Of a stretch of DNA of 64,000 bases, positions 43,362 to 52,393 are shown piece by piece. Positions within the stretch are counted from its first letter, which is position 1; every line of letters starts with the position of its first letter. The position numbers were made by a program, and so were the translations under genes. Origin of the DNA: Afipia sp. P52-10 (GTDB lineage Bacteria; Pseudomonadota; Alphaproteobacteria; Rhizobiales; Xanthobacteraceae); NCBI RefSeq assembly GCF_000516555.1, contig NZ_AZSJ01000002.1:59085-123084 (forward strand), in the 5' to 3' direction. Under the pieces are notes generated by a model. It was not told where the DNA came from. It did not search any database and was given only the letters and a program-made list of their open reading frames with translations.

Positions 43362-45638
43362 ATGCACAAGGCAACTTTGAAGCCATACTCGGGACCAGCC
43401 GGCGGTTGGGGCTCCGTCCGCGTTCTTGGTGCCGTGCTGAGCAAGGAGGAGATCCCGATCCTCGGCAGCGAAATTCTCTGGCAGCAGAACAAGCCCGACG
43501 GCTTCATGTGCGTGAGCTGCTCCTGGGCGAAGCCGGCCAAGCCGCATCCGTTCGAATTCTGTGAAAACGGTGCCAAGGCAACGGCCTGGGAGACCACCAG
43601 CAAAACTGTCACGCGTGATTTCTTCGCCGCGCATCCGCTTGCCGAACTGCGCACCTGGTCGGACCATCGTCTCGAAGCTGAAGGCCGCTTGACGGAGCCA
43701 ATGGTCTATGATGCTGCCACCGACCGCTATGTTCCGGTCTCCTGGCAGCAGGCGTTTCAGGCGATCGGCGCGGAACTGCGCCAGCTCGATCCGCAGTCGG
43801 TCGTATTCTATACCTCCGGGCGCGCCTCGCTCGAGGCGAGTTATATGTACCAGCTGTTCGGCCGCATGTACGGCTCGAACAATTTTCCCGACAGCTCGAA
43901 CATGTGTCACGAGTCGACTTCGGTGGCGCTGCCGGAGGTCATCGGCGCTCCGGTCGGAACGGTATTGCTTCCGGACTTCGACCAGACCGATTGCATCCTG
44001 TTCTTCGGTCAGAACACGACCACGAACTCGCCGCGCATGCTGCATCCGCTGCAGGCGGCGGTGAAGCGCGGGGTGCCGATCCTGACCTTCAATCCGTTGC
44101 GCGAGCGCGGCCTGGAGCGGTTCACCGATCCGCAGAAGCCGACGCAGATGATCGCCGGCGGCACGCGGATCAGCTCGCACTATTTCCAACTGCGGGTGAC
44201 CGGCGATACCGCGGCGATCGTCGGCCTGTGCAAGGCCGTGATCGAAGCGGACGATCATGCGGTCGCCCACGGTCAGCCGCGCCGGATCGACGTTGCGTTC
44301 ATCGAACAGCATACCCACGGCTTCGATGCTTTCGCCGAGTTCTGCCGGAACCAGCGCTGGGACGAGCTGGAACGGATCTCCGGCCTGACGCGCGATGCCT
44401 TGGAGGCCGCCGCCGATATCTACATGAAGGCGAATGCCGTGATCGCGAATTATGGGATGGGCATCACCCAGCATGTCCACGGCGTCGAAACGGTCAAGAT
44501 GATCGTCAACCTGCTTCTGCTCAGAGGCAATATCGGCAAGCCCGGCGCCGGGATTTCGCCGGTTCGCGGCCATTCGAATGTCCAGGGCCAGCGCACGGTC
44601 GGCATCTCGGAGAAAACAAAACTCGTGCCGCTCGATCGACTCGCCGAGCTCTATCATTTCGAGCCGCCGCGGCAGGACGGCCTGACCACCGTTGATGCAT
44701 GCGAAGGGATTTTGAACGGCAGGGTTCGCGCATTCGTCAGCTTGGGCGGCAACTTCGTGCGCGCGGTGCCGGAGCGCTCGTTGATGGAGCCGGCGTGGTC
44801 GAACTTGAAACTGTCGGTGCAGATCGCAACCAAGCTGAACCGAACGCATCTTGTTCCAGCGCAGACGACCTACCTGCTGCCTTGTCTCGGCCGCATCGAC
44901 ATCGATCAGCAGGCCGGAGGGCCGCAAGCGGTCTCGATGGAGGATTCGACGACCTGCATCCACGGCTCGCGCGGCCAGCGTCCTCCAATCAGCAAGCACC
45001 TGTTGTCCGAGCCGCGCATCATCGCGGAAATTGCCAAGGCGACATTGCCGGCGAACCGTGCCCTCGATTGGGACGCATGGGTGGCCGATTATGCGCGCAT
45101 TCGCGATGCGATCGAGCAGACCTATCCGGACCAGTTCAAGGACTTCAACAAGCGACTGTTCCAACCGGGAGGTTTTCCGCGTCCGCTTGCAGCGCGCCAG
45201 AGAGAGTGGAAGACGCCGACCGGCAAGGCCAATTTCAGCGTACCCGAGAGCCTGTCGTCCGGTGCCGAGGACGGTCGCGCCGGCGTGTATCAGTTGATGA
45301 CGTTGCGAGCCGACGGGCAGTTCAACACGACGGTCTATAGCGAAGACGACCGATTCCGTGGCGTCTACGGCGGCCGTATGGTCGTCCTGATGAATCCGGA
45401 CGATATGATCCACGAAGGCCTGAAAAAGGATGATCGCGTCACATTGGCGACGGTGGCCGGCGATGGTGTCGAGCGGCGACTGGCGGACCTGCAGGTGTTT
45501 CCCTACGACATTCCGCAGCACTGCATCGCCGGCTACTATCCCGAGTGCAATGTGCTGGTGCCGTTGTGGCATTATGCCAAGGGCAGCAAGGTGCCGGCTG
45601 CGAAGTCCATTCCCGTCAGGCTGATCGCGCAATCGTAA
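43362..45638 (+). CDS. FdhF/YdeP-family molybdopterin oxidoreductase
   Basis: A 758-residue cytoplasmic enzyme of the formate-dehydrogenase alpha-like superfamily. Cysteines at about 50, 53 and 67 (CVSCSW, FCENG) are candidate Fe-S ligands, SSNMCHESTSVAL holds the likely Mo-ligand Cys, and FGQNTTTNSPRM, PVRGHSNVQGQRTVG and a C-terminal dinucleotide-binding domain follow. YdeP-type proteins are linked to acid or stress tolerance; the reaction is unknown. GGAGG 6 nt before ATG 43362 fixes the start. Confidence 0.87.
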   Translation: MHKATLKPYSGPAGGWGSVRVLGAVLSKEEIPILGSEILWQQNKPDGFMCVSCSWAKPAKPHPFEFCENGAKATAWETTSKTVTRDFFAAHPLAELRTWSDHRLEAEGRLTEPMVYDAATDRYVPVSWQQAFQAIGAELRQLDPQSVVFYTSGRASLEASYMYQLFGRMYGSNNFPDSSNMCHESTSVALPEVIGAPVGTVLLPDFDQTDCILFFGQNTTTNSPRMLHPLQAAVKRGVPILTFNPLRERGLERFTDPQKPTQMIAGGTRISSHYFQLRVTGDTAAIVGLCKAVIEADDHAVAHGQPRRIDVAFIEQHTHGFDAFAEFCRNQRWDELERISGLTRDALEAAADIYMKANAVIANYGMGITQHVHGVETVKMIVNLLLLRGNIGKPGAGISPVRGHSNVQGQRTVGISEKTKLVPLDRLAELYHFEPPRQDGLTTVDACEGILNGRVRAFVSLGGNFVRAVPERSLMEPAWSNLKLSVQIATKLNRTHLVPAQTTYLLPCLGRIDIDQQAGGPQAVSMEDSTTCIHGSRGQRPPISKHLLSEPRIIAEIAKATLPANRALDWDAWVADYARIRDAIEQTYPDQFKDFNKRLFQPGGFPRPLAARQREWKTPTGKANFSVPESLSSGAEDGRAGVYQLMTLRADGQFNTTVYSEDDRFRGVYGGRMVVLMNPDDMIHEGLKKDDRVTLATVAGDGVERRLADLQVFPYDIPQHCIAGYYPECNVLVPLWHYAKGSKVPAAKSIPVRLIAQS

Positions 45639-45651
45639 GCGCAGGCGGCGT

Positions 45652-46680
45652 TCACGCTGCGGGTGCCAGCCGGTCCAGCGCCGTGCCGACAGCAGCCATC
45701 ACGCCGTGCCAGTCGCCGGCGGTGCGCTGATGAAACAGCCGCATCGTCGGATACCACGCCGTGTGGGATGCGTCGCGGCGCCATCGCCAATCGCAATCGG
45801 CATGGAGCAGGGTCCAGACGTTTGCTCCCATGGCACCTGCGAGATGCGCCGGCATCGAATCGATCGTCACGAGTAGATCGAGCGAGCGGATGGCGGTTGC
45901 GAGGGCGACGATTCGGGAGGCGCTGGCATCCTCGGCGCCGAGCGCTTGCAGATCGTCCGGCGATGCGCCCCGTTGCAGCGAATACATCCGCATCCCCGGC
46001 CGCTGCAGCAGTTTTAGCGTCTGCACGGGGATCGACCGTCGCTGGTCCCAGTTTCCGGGCTGCCAGACGACGCCGACGGCGTAATATCGCCGATCGGTGT
46101 GCCGGTTCATTCGGGGAGAGGGGATGCGCACCCGTTCGTTCCGGGACAGACGATCCAGTGTCAGATAAGGAACGCTGTCCGAGATCGCAGCGCGCGTCGC
46201 CCGCGACGCGTGGGCCAGTTCCATGATCTCGATGTCGACGTCATAGGCGACATCCGGCGTGCCATCATGCAAGGGGATCACGCGGTCGGCGCCCGCGATG
46301 TCGGACAGCAGCGGGATCAGCTCCGGCTGGCACCAAAGGATCACCTCGCGCGCGATCGCCCGCAATGGCGCCAGAAATCGGCAGAATTGAAGGGTATCGC
46401 CGAGACCATGATAGCAGCGGACGAGCACGCGTCGGCCGGCTAAAGGTTCGCCGCGCCAGATCCGTTGCAGGTGGCGCGGGCCGGTGTGTTTCCTGAAGCC
46501 TGTCTCGGGGAGGAGCGTCTTATCTGCGATTGCCCAGGCGCGGGCAAAGTCCTCCCGCTGCATGGCCTCGCACCATGCGTCGGCTGGTGTTTTGGAGAAC
46601 GCAGATGGTGAGGTGCCGAGGCTGTCCATGATTGCCATATCGACATTGATGGAAATGGTGTCAGTTGGGCTGCTGATCAC
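45652..46680 (-). CDS. Glycosyltransferase family 9-like protein
   Basis: A 342-residue protein resembling ADP-heptose:LPS heptosyltransferase-type domains. RVLVRCYHGLGDTLQFCRFL near residue 85, VGVVWQPGNWDQRRSIP and the C-terminal LLVTIDSMPAHLAGAMGANVWTLL are typical of GT9-like proteins found with TPR domains. The start is GTG 46680 by frame length; internal ATGs at 46638 and 46629 are possible. Donor and acceptor unknown. It is convergent with the YdeP gene. Confidence 0.75.
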   Translation of the reverse strand: MISSPTDTISINVDMAIMDSLGTSPSAFSKTPADAWCEAMQREDFARAWAIADKTLLPETGFRKHTGPRHLQRIWRGEPLAGRRVLVRCYHGLGDTLQFCRFLAPLRAIAREVILWCQPELIPLLSDIAGADRVIPLHDGTPDVAYDVDIEIMELAHASRATRAAISDSVPYLTLDRLSRNERVRIPSPRMNRHTDRRYYAVGVVWQPGNWDQRRSIPVQTLKLLQRPGMRMYSLQRGASPDDLQALGAEDASASRIVALATAIRSLDLLVTIDSMPAHLAGAMGANVWTLLHADCDWRWRRDASHTAWYPTMRLFHQRTAGDWHGVMAAVGTALDRLAPAA

Positions 46681-46723
46681 CCGTCTCGCATGGTGACTTA
46701 GGTGAGCATGACTTGCGTGAGCT

Positions 46724-47524
46724 TTACGGGGTCGTTTCCAGATAGGCCGGCGAGAACTCGGCGATCTGTGTCAGCGCGTTCCAGTCGCGGATTTCGACGC
46801 GCTTGTTGGCCCATTCGATCGCGCCGATGCGGCGCAGGCGCTGAACGACGCGGTTGGTGTGGACGATCGAAATGCCGGTGAGGCGGGCGAGGTCGGCCTG
46901 CGTCCACGGGATATTGAGGGTATAGTCGGCGGCAATCCCGACCGATTGCAGGCGGTAGGTGAGATCGCACAGCAATTGGGCGACGCGTGAGGTTGCGTCG
47001 CGCCGGTGCAGGCTGACGATACGCTCCCGCAGGATCGCGCCTTCGACCACGATCTGCAGCTCAAAGGCATGGCGCAGGCGCGGCGAGGCGTTGAGGGCGT
47101 CCAAGAGCAGCGTTCGCGGAATGCGGGCGATAATGGCCGGCCCGAGCGCGGTCAGCGAGTATCTCAGCTTGCGATGATAGAGCGCTTGCAGATCAGCGAT
47201 ATCGCCCGGAACGTGCAGCGCGATGGTTTCATCATAGGCAGCGACATGCTTGTGCTCGCAGACGAAGCCGTCGAGCACCAGGCAGCATTCCGACAGTTCG
47301 TCGCCTTCGTAGGCGATCTTGGCGTAAGCAGGAATGTTCTTGACCGTGAGAGGCAGGTTGGAAATCAGATTGCGGTCTTCGATCGGCAGGCTTCGCCAAC
47401 GTTCGAGCTTGCGCAGGAGGCGGCTGTAGGGACGTCCGCTTTCGAGCATGTTGAAGCGAAAGGCGGCCGCTTGATCCGGCCGGTCTGTCGAATGCTCGAG
47501 ATCACGTTGCGCGAGCCTTTCCAT
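46724..47524 (-). CDS. Crp/Fnr-family transcriptional regulator
   Basis: A 266-residue regulator with an N-terminal cyclic-nucleotide-binding-like beta-barrel (about 50-160, with GDELSECCLVLDGFV) and a C-terminal helix-turn-helix (TQADLARLTGISIVHTNRVV). The FNR cysteines are absent, so it does not sense oxygen through an FNR-type cluster. The recognition helix IVHTNR keeps Arg but not the E..S of FNR. GGAG 6 nt before ATG 47524 supports the start over 47548. A TTGAC-N4-GTCAA palindrome lies 39-52 bp upstream and may serve autoregulation. Confidence 0.85.
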   Translation of the reverse strand: MERLAQRDLEHSTDRPDQAAAFRFNMLESGRPYSRLLRKLERWRSLPIEDRNLISNLPLTVKNIPAYAKIAYEGDELSECCLVLDGFVCEHKHVAAYDETIALHVPGDIADLQALYHRKLRYSLTALGPAIIARIPRTLLLDALNASPRLRHAFELQIVVEGAILRERIVSLHRRDATSRVAQLLCDLTYRLQSVGIAADYTLNIPWTQADLARLTGISIVHTNRVVQRLRRIGAIEWANKRVEIRDWNALTQIAEFSPAYLETTP

Positions 47525-47873
47525 GGTTTTCTCCACATTCCGGCACATGTGCCTCGCTCTGCTTGACGGGAGTCAACTCCTGAAATGTCCTGGAAGACCG
47601 CGTGGGATGCCATGGTGCGCAACGGTGTCTGGCATCCGAAGAGGCGTTCCTGCTTAGGCATTGAATGAATTGGCTCTTCGGCAGTTTCGAATCTAAGCTG
47701 CTGCTGTTTCGTTTGTTCCTCAGGCGCTTGTACCCGCTGAGGTGCATCGCGATGAGGATGGAAAACAGGGCTTCGATGTGTCCTGCGTTTCGTCAGGAGC
47801 GCGGATACGACGAAGACCTCGTCCCGCTGCTCGCGGAACAAGGCCTTGCCGAAGCGCTGTCGATGGCAGCAAG
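47525..47873. other. 349-bp gap between regulator and Gly/Ser-rich protein genes
   Basis: Apart from the FNR-box-like palindrome near the regulator end, I see no gene or clear signal. The plus-strand frame crossing this region continues antisense into the low-complexity gene downstream and looks like a shadow. Confidence 0.4.
47563..47576. promoter_or_regulatory. FNR/FixK-box-like palindrome TTGAC-GGGA-GTCAA
   Basis: TTGAC at 47563-47567 and GTCAA at 47572-47576 form a perfect dyad with a 4-bp spacer, the architecture of FNR/FixK sites (TTGAT-N4-ATCAA). It is centred about 45 bp upstream of the Crp/Fnr-family start codon. Confidence 0.5.
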
Positions 47874-48173
47874 CTATTTTCCGGATCCCGAGCCGGCTCC
47901 GCCTGAGCCGCTTCCAGATCCGCCGGCGGCGCCGCCCGCAGAGCCGCCGGAGCCTGCGCTGCCGCCGCTACCGCTACCGCCGCTGCTGCCGTCGCCGGAG
48001 CCTCCCTGCTGCTGCCCACCTGGCAAGGTCGGGCTCTGGCTCTGCGAGCCGACCGGAGCCCGCTTGTCGCTTTGGGAGCCGCTCGGGAAGTTGGTCTGTG
48101 CAGAGGCGCTCGAACTGATCAGAGCCGAACTGATCAGAGACATGGCTGTTACGAGTGCAAGCGTTGTCCTCAT
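47874..48173 (-). CDS. Secreted Gly/Ser-rich low-complexity protein
   Basis: A 99-residue protein with a classical signal peptide (MRTTLALVTAM..., cleavage near SASAQT) followed by a hydrophilic linker and a C-terminal tract of about 45 residues composed almost only of Gly, Ser and Ala. AGGAGG 4 nt before ATG 48173 fixes the start. It is probably a periplasmic or secreted unstructured protein. No family is recognised. Confidence 0.65.
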   Translation of the reverse strand: MRTTLALVTAMSLISSALISSSASAQTNFPSGSQSDKRAPVGSQSQSPTLPGGQQQGGSGDGSSGGSGSGGSAGSGGSAGGAAGGSGSGSGGAGSGSGK

Positions 48174-48221
48174 TGATCCTCCTCGCTGGATTTCCAAGAA
48201 TGCCGATGTTCAGAAAGAAGA

Positions 48222-48242
48222 CCCCGCCTCTGAGCGGCGGGG
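48222..48242 (-). terminator. Rho-independent terminator downstream of the alcohol dehydrogenase gene
   Basis: CCCCGCC at 48222-48228 and GGCGGGG at 48236-48242 form a perfect 7-bp stem with a 7-nt loop. On the minus strand it is followed by TCTTCTTTCT. It lies about 200 bp past the dehydrogenase stop and ahead of the Gly/Ser-rich gene. Confidence 0.65.
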
Positions 48243-48443
48243 CCAGGGGAGGAACATCAGCGAGAGGCTAAAAGCCACTCGGTAGACCAATCGCGGGCGG
48301 TGGCCGGCGTTCCTCCCTTCAGGGCTGCGGCCCATGGATTCTGTGCGGGACTTAACCTGGGTTTGCATTGTACCAGGCTCATCTTGTCATACGTTGCAGT
48401 GCGGTCGATCGGACGCCGCGAGAGCCGCAGTGCGCCAGTCGCT

Positions 48444-49625
48444 TTACGCGGCGGCCTGCATTCCCGGTTTGAGGACGACCTTGATGCAGCCGTCTTGCTT
48501 GTCACGGAACGTCTTGTAGAGCTGAGGCCCGTCATCCAGCGGCGCGCGATGGGTGACGACAAAGGACGGATCGATCGCGCCGCTTTGGATCAGATCGAGC
48601 AGCTTGGGTAGATAGTGCTGCACCGGTGTCTGCGCCATACGGAACGACAGCCCGCGATTGATCGCGGAGCCCATCGGCACCTGGTCGACGAACCCGCCAT
48701 AGACGCCGACGATCGAGACCGTGCCGAAATTGCGGCAGCATTGGATCGCCTGCCGCAGCACATAGGGGCGATCGGTGGCAAGATACGTGGCCAGCTTGAT
48801 CTGATCGATCCTGTCCCCGGACGAACGGTTCGGCTCGGTGCCTACCGCGTCGATGCAGGCATCGGCGCCGCGTCCGTGGGTGATCTGCTGAAGACGCTCG
48901 TAGACGTCCTCGGCCAGGAAGTCGATCGTCTCCGCGCCGGACTGCCGCGCCAACGCCAGCCGCTCCGGCACGGTATCGATGGCGACGACGCGCTCCGCGC
49001 CGAGCAGGAACGCGCTGCGGATCGCCATTTGCCCGACCGGGCCGGCACCCCAGATGGCGATGGTCTCGCCGCCTTTGATGTTGCAGAAGTCGGCGGCCAT
49101 GTATCCGGTCGGAAAGATGTCGGACAGAAACAGCACCTGGTCGTCGCTGAGCCCGTTCGGGACCTTCAGAGGGCCTGCGTCGGCAAAGGGCACGCGGAGA
49201 TACTCCGCTTGTCCGCCGGGATAGCCGCCAAGGATATGCGAGTAACCGAACAGTCCGGCCGGCGAATGGCCCCACAATTTCTCCGCCTTGGCCTTGTCCG
49301 GATTGGAGCGCTCGCAGGCCGAGTAGTAGCCGCGGGTGCAGAAGAAGCACTCGCCGCACGCAATTGTAAACGGCACGACGACCCGGTCGCCGACCTTCAG
49401 TGAACTGACTTGCCGTCCGACGTCGACGACCTCGCCCATGGTTTCGTGCCCAAGGATATCGCCCTTGTGCATCTCCGGGATCATGCCGTCGAAGATATGC
49501 AGATCCGACCCACAGATCGCGCAGGAGGTGACCTTGATGATGATATCCCGGTCATCCTGAAGCGCCGGATCGGGAACGGATTCACAACGGATATCGCCGA
49601 CGCCGTGCCAAGCTAGAGCTTTCAT
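48444..49625 (-). CDS. Zinc-dependent alcohol dehydrogenase
   Basis: A 393-residue medium-chain dehydrogenase. The catalytic zinc ligands are Cys in CAICGSDLH and His in GHETMGEV; the structural zinc site is [15 protein letters not shown]. The NAD-binding motif is [19 protein letters not shown]. The overall pattern ([26 protein letters not shown]) fits the formaldehyde/threonine-type dehydrogenase branch that works without glutathione. Substrate not determinable. A partial EcfG-like promoter lies upstream. Confidence 0.88.
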   Translation of the reverse strand: MKALAWHGVGDIRCESVPDPALQDDRDIIIKVTSCAICGSDLHIFDGMIPEMHKGDILGHETMGEVVDVGRQVSSLKVGDRVVVPFTIACGECFFCTRGYYSACERSNPDKAKAEKLWGHSPAGLFGYSHILGGYPGGQAEYLRVPFADAGPLKVPNGLSDDQVLFLSDIFPTGYMAADFCNIKGGETIAIWGAGPVGQMAIRSAFLLGAERVVAIDTVPERLALARQSGAETIDFLAEDVYERLQQITHGRGADACIDAVGTEPNRSSGDRIDQIKLATYLATDRPYVLRQAIQCCRNFGTVSIVGVYGGFVDQVPMGSAINRGLSFRMAQTPVQHYLPKLLDLIQSGAIDPSFVVTHRAPLDDGPQLYKTFRDKQDGCIKVVLKPGMQAAA

Positions 49626-49658
49626 CAGATCCTCACGTCTCTTTCCATCTGGGAAACG

Positions 49659-49683
49659 AATGGAGCGTGACGGAGAATGTTCC
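49659..49683 (-). promoter_or_regulatory. EcfG-like promoter candidate (GGAAC-N16-CATT)
   Basis: On the minus strand GGAAC (49683-49679) is followed after 16 bases by CATT (49662-49659), one mismatch from the EcfG -10 element, 33 bp upstream of the alcohol dehydrogenase start. Confidence 0.35.
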
Positions 49684-49709
49684 TCCCGACGGATGCGGAG
49701 CGCCGGCGC

Positions 49710-51264
49710 CTACTCCGCGGTCATGAGCGTTTTGTTCGGTTCCTGCGCGACGCGGTCTTCGATCTCCTCATGGTGCGGGGTCGCCGGCAGAGCCTTTTTG
49801 AAATTCTTGGCATAGTCCGGCGGCATTTTCGGTGGCATCAGCGGCTCGTAGGCATCGACGATCGCGTCGATGACCACCGGGCCTTCACAGGAGAGCGCCG
49901 CGTCCAGGACCGTCTCGATCGCATCCGCGGTCTGGATCGTGAAGCCCCGGCCGCCCATCGCCTCGGCGGCCTTGGCAAAGTCGATCGGCTGCAACTCGCA
50001 GCCGAATTGCGGATTTCCCAGAAACATCATCTGCTCCCAGGCGATCTGGTTCAGCATGTTGTTTCGGAGCACCAGCACTTTCAGCGGCAGCCGATGGCGC
50101 ACGGCGGTTGAAAATTCACCGAGCTGCATCGCGAATCCGCCGTCGCCGACCACGGCGAAGATGGGGCGATCGGGGAAGGCTATACCGGCCGCAATCGCAT
50201 AGGGCAGGCCGCAGGCCATTGACGCCAGCGTGCCCGATACGCCGAAGGCGTGGCTGTCATCGAGATCGATATGACGCGCGGTGAGTTCGGTGTTCTGGCC
50301 GGAGTCGGTTGCCAGCACCGCGTGCGCGGGCAGCCGCCGGCCGAAAGCGCGCACCACCGTCTGCGGCTTGAGCGGCTGGCTTGTCTTCGTCGCCCATTGC
50401 TCCATGAGATCGCGCCAACGCTGCATCCCGTGCTGGGCCTCGGATAGGAACGAGCGGTCTGCCTTGCTGTGCAGGCAGGCATTCAGCGCGGCGAGCGTTT
50501 CGGCGGTGTCGCCGACGAGACCGGCCTCCACGGGATAGCGCAGGCCGATGCGGCTTGCTTCGTGGTCGATCTGCACGCCGCGCGCCTGACCCGGCTTCGG
50601 GTAGTACTCGATATAAGGGAAGGTGGAGCCGACGATCAGCAGCGCGTCACATGTTTCCATCGCGGTTTGCGACGGCAAGGTTCCGAGTAGGCCGATGCCG
50701 CCGGTGGTCAGCGGATGGCGATCGGGAAGCACCGCTTTGCCAAGCAGGGCTTTGGCGACCGGCGCGGCCAACAGGTCAGCTGTTTTTTCCAGCTCCGCGC
50801 GTGCGCTCAGGGCGCCGCGGCCGGCCAGGATCATCACGCGCGAGGCGCTGTTGAGGATGTCCGCGGCGCGTTCAATGTCATCCTGGCGCGGGAGGCGGCG
50901 GCCTTCGAACAGACGGTTCGGCTGGTGGTGCGGTTGATTGCGTTTCGACCGTTTCGCGCTGTGCAGCGGCTGTTCCTGCACGTCGTTGGCGATCGACAGG
51001 TGCGAAACGCCGCGTTGGCTGAGCGCAAAGCGACACGCGAGGCCGGCCAGGTTCTCCATGTGGGCGGCATCGGTGACCTGCGCGTTGAACACGGTGACAT
51101 CGTTGAACACCCGCGTCAGGTCCACGTCCTGCTGGGTCAGCGTCTCGATCAGGTCGTGATACTGCTGGCCAGTAATGGCGAGAACGGGAGCCTGATCGAG
51201 CTTGGCGTCATAGAGGCCGGTGATGAGATGCGTGCCGCCGGGGCCCGATGTCGCCAGACACACC
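49710..51264 (-). pseudogene. Thiamine-diphosphate enzyme (pyruvate oxidase-like), 5' end removed by prophage
   Basis: The visible 517 residues align with the thiamine-diphosphate enzyme family from the motif VCLATSGPG onward, normally near residue 80: a central domain (VMILAGRGALSARAELE), then the ThDP-binding motif VVGDGGFAMQLGEFSTA with LRNNMLNQIAWEQ. The N-terminal region with the catalytic Glu is absent, so the protein should be inactive. In frame upstream there is only 16-17 codons before a stop, and no ATG. The break coincides with the Mu-like prophage end. Family members act on pyruvate or acetolactate; the intact substrate is unknown. Confidence 0.8.
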
Positions 51265-51616
51265 TGTGACGCGCAAGTTTGTATGTCACCTGCCGGGATT
51301 GGCCGGGATCATCCGGGAATTTTTGGGAAGTGCCCGAACCATGCGGGTTTCTCCGGTGTCCCGCGGGCGTTGCGCTGAACCGCCGTCGCGCAAGATCAAA
51401 TTACACCGATTGCGGGGGCGCCGTGGGAAAACTCCAGCGGATTCAATGTGGGCTCTGGGGAAGTCGGACAAAATCCGCCGTCGCGCGCCGCGAGTGTCCG
51501 ACTTCGGTTCAATCGCGAGTTAAAAGCCATTCTAGCAGGGTTCTGGGATTCGACGCTGACGAACCCGGCCGGGAACCCGGACAAGAAGTCGGACAACCAA
51601 CGAGCCACAAACCCGC
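51265..51616. other. Non-coding prophage right end with AAGTCGGACA repeats
   Basis: This 352-bp stretch between the host gene remnant and the MuF gene has no convincing ORF. It contains AAGTCGGACA at 51461-51470 and 51596-51605 in direct orientation and at 51495-51504 inverted, and a GTGAC/GTCAC dyad at 51266-51270 and 51285-51289 beside the edge. Three clustered sites resemble the R1-R3 transposase-binding arrangement of Mu, though the sequence differs from Mu's. Confidence 0.55.
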
Positions 51617-52393
51617 TCATTCGTAGGCCCCTTCCAGGGCCGCAGGCATCTCGCCAGGGCGATATGCAAAGCCGGGGTCGATGCCGGAGGGAACACGCAC
51701 CGTCCGGACACCATTAGCGGTGTTGATGGTGTGGGTCACCATGCGGCTTCGCGGGGCCTCCTCAGACACCTCCAGCCCGTAGCGCTCCAGATCGCGCTCG
51801 TTGAGGCTCTGGACGGTGCAGTGGCAGAACCAACCGTTTGGCGGATAGTGCGTCTGCCACCAGGGATCGTCGACCGGCAGCACCGTATTGTGCCACGCCT
51901 GGTGCTCGGGTCTCGGGTTCTTCTGGCCCTCCAGATGCACGTAGCGCAGGTATGGCCGCTGCTTCTTCACCCGCTGGATTTGCTCCCAGCGGCCGGCGGC
52001 GTAGGCCGTGCTCATGTTGGTGTCGAAGATGACGCGGCTGCGCCAGCCGCGCGATCCGTTGTAGCTCCAGCCGTGTTCGGCGACGATCCGGTCGAAGTCC
52101 TTTCGGAAGTCTTCGATCGTGGTCCCGTCGGCTATGGCGCGATCGACGGCCGCGCGGAAGTCGCGCAGGATATCATCGGTCTGCGCACCGGCCACCATGA
52201 AGCCCGCCGAATGCTCCTGCTCCCATAAGTCGGTCCAGGCTCGCGTCGGTACGTTGACCTTGCGCCGCAGGAAGTCGATCGCCTCGCGCGGATTGGTGGA
52301 GAATGGCCGCACCTCGGCATTCAGCACGAAGGGCGCGCCGCAGCCGCAGCCGCAAGTGTTCGGGAAAGCTGGTACGCCGTGGGCTTTAAGCAC
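51617..52393 (-). CDS. MuF/gp30-like head morphogenesis protein
   Basis: A 258-residue phage protein. EAIDFLRRKVNVPTRAWTD, TIEDFRKDFDRIVAEHGWSYNGSRGWRSRVI, NMSTAYAAGRWEQIQ and the His/Cys segment HYPPNGWFCHCTVQSLNERDL are hallmarks of MuF. The N-terminus has an unusual CGCGCG segment before the domain, and the C-terminus stops shortly after GIDPGFAYRPGE, earlier than in full-length homologues of about 400 residues. The start is GTG 52393 with GGAG 8 nt upstream, overlapping the previous gene. Truncation may relate to loss of the late region. Confidence 0.85.
   Translation of the reverse strand: MLKAHGVPAFPNTCGCGCGAPFVLNAEVRPFSTNPREAIDFLRRKVNVPTRAWTDLWEQEHSAGFMVAGAQTDDILRDFRAAVDRAIADGTTIEDFRKDFDRIVAEHGWSYNGSRGWRSRVIFDTNMSTAYAAGRWEQIQRVKKQRPYLRYVHLEGQKNPRPEHQAWHNTVLPVDDPWWQTHYPPNGWFCHCTVQSLNERDLERYGLEVSEEAPRSRMVTHTINTANGVRTVRVPSGIDPGFAYRPGEMPAALEGAYE

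Noticed and set aside
43224..45632. 802-codon open frame on the minus strand
   Set aside because: It lies exactly antisense to the YdeP-like gene, whose protein has clear family motifs; the antisense product has none and is a shadow of GC-rich codon usage.
47665..48285. 206-codon plus-strand Pro-rich open frame
   Set aside because: It is the antisense of the Gly/Ser-rich secreted protein, whose gene has a signal peptide and an AGGAGG site.
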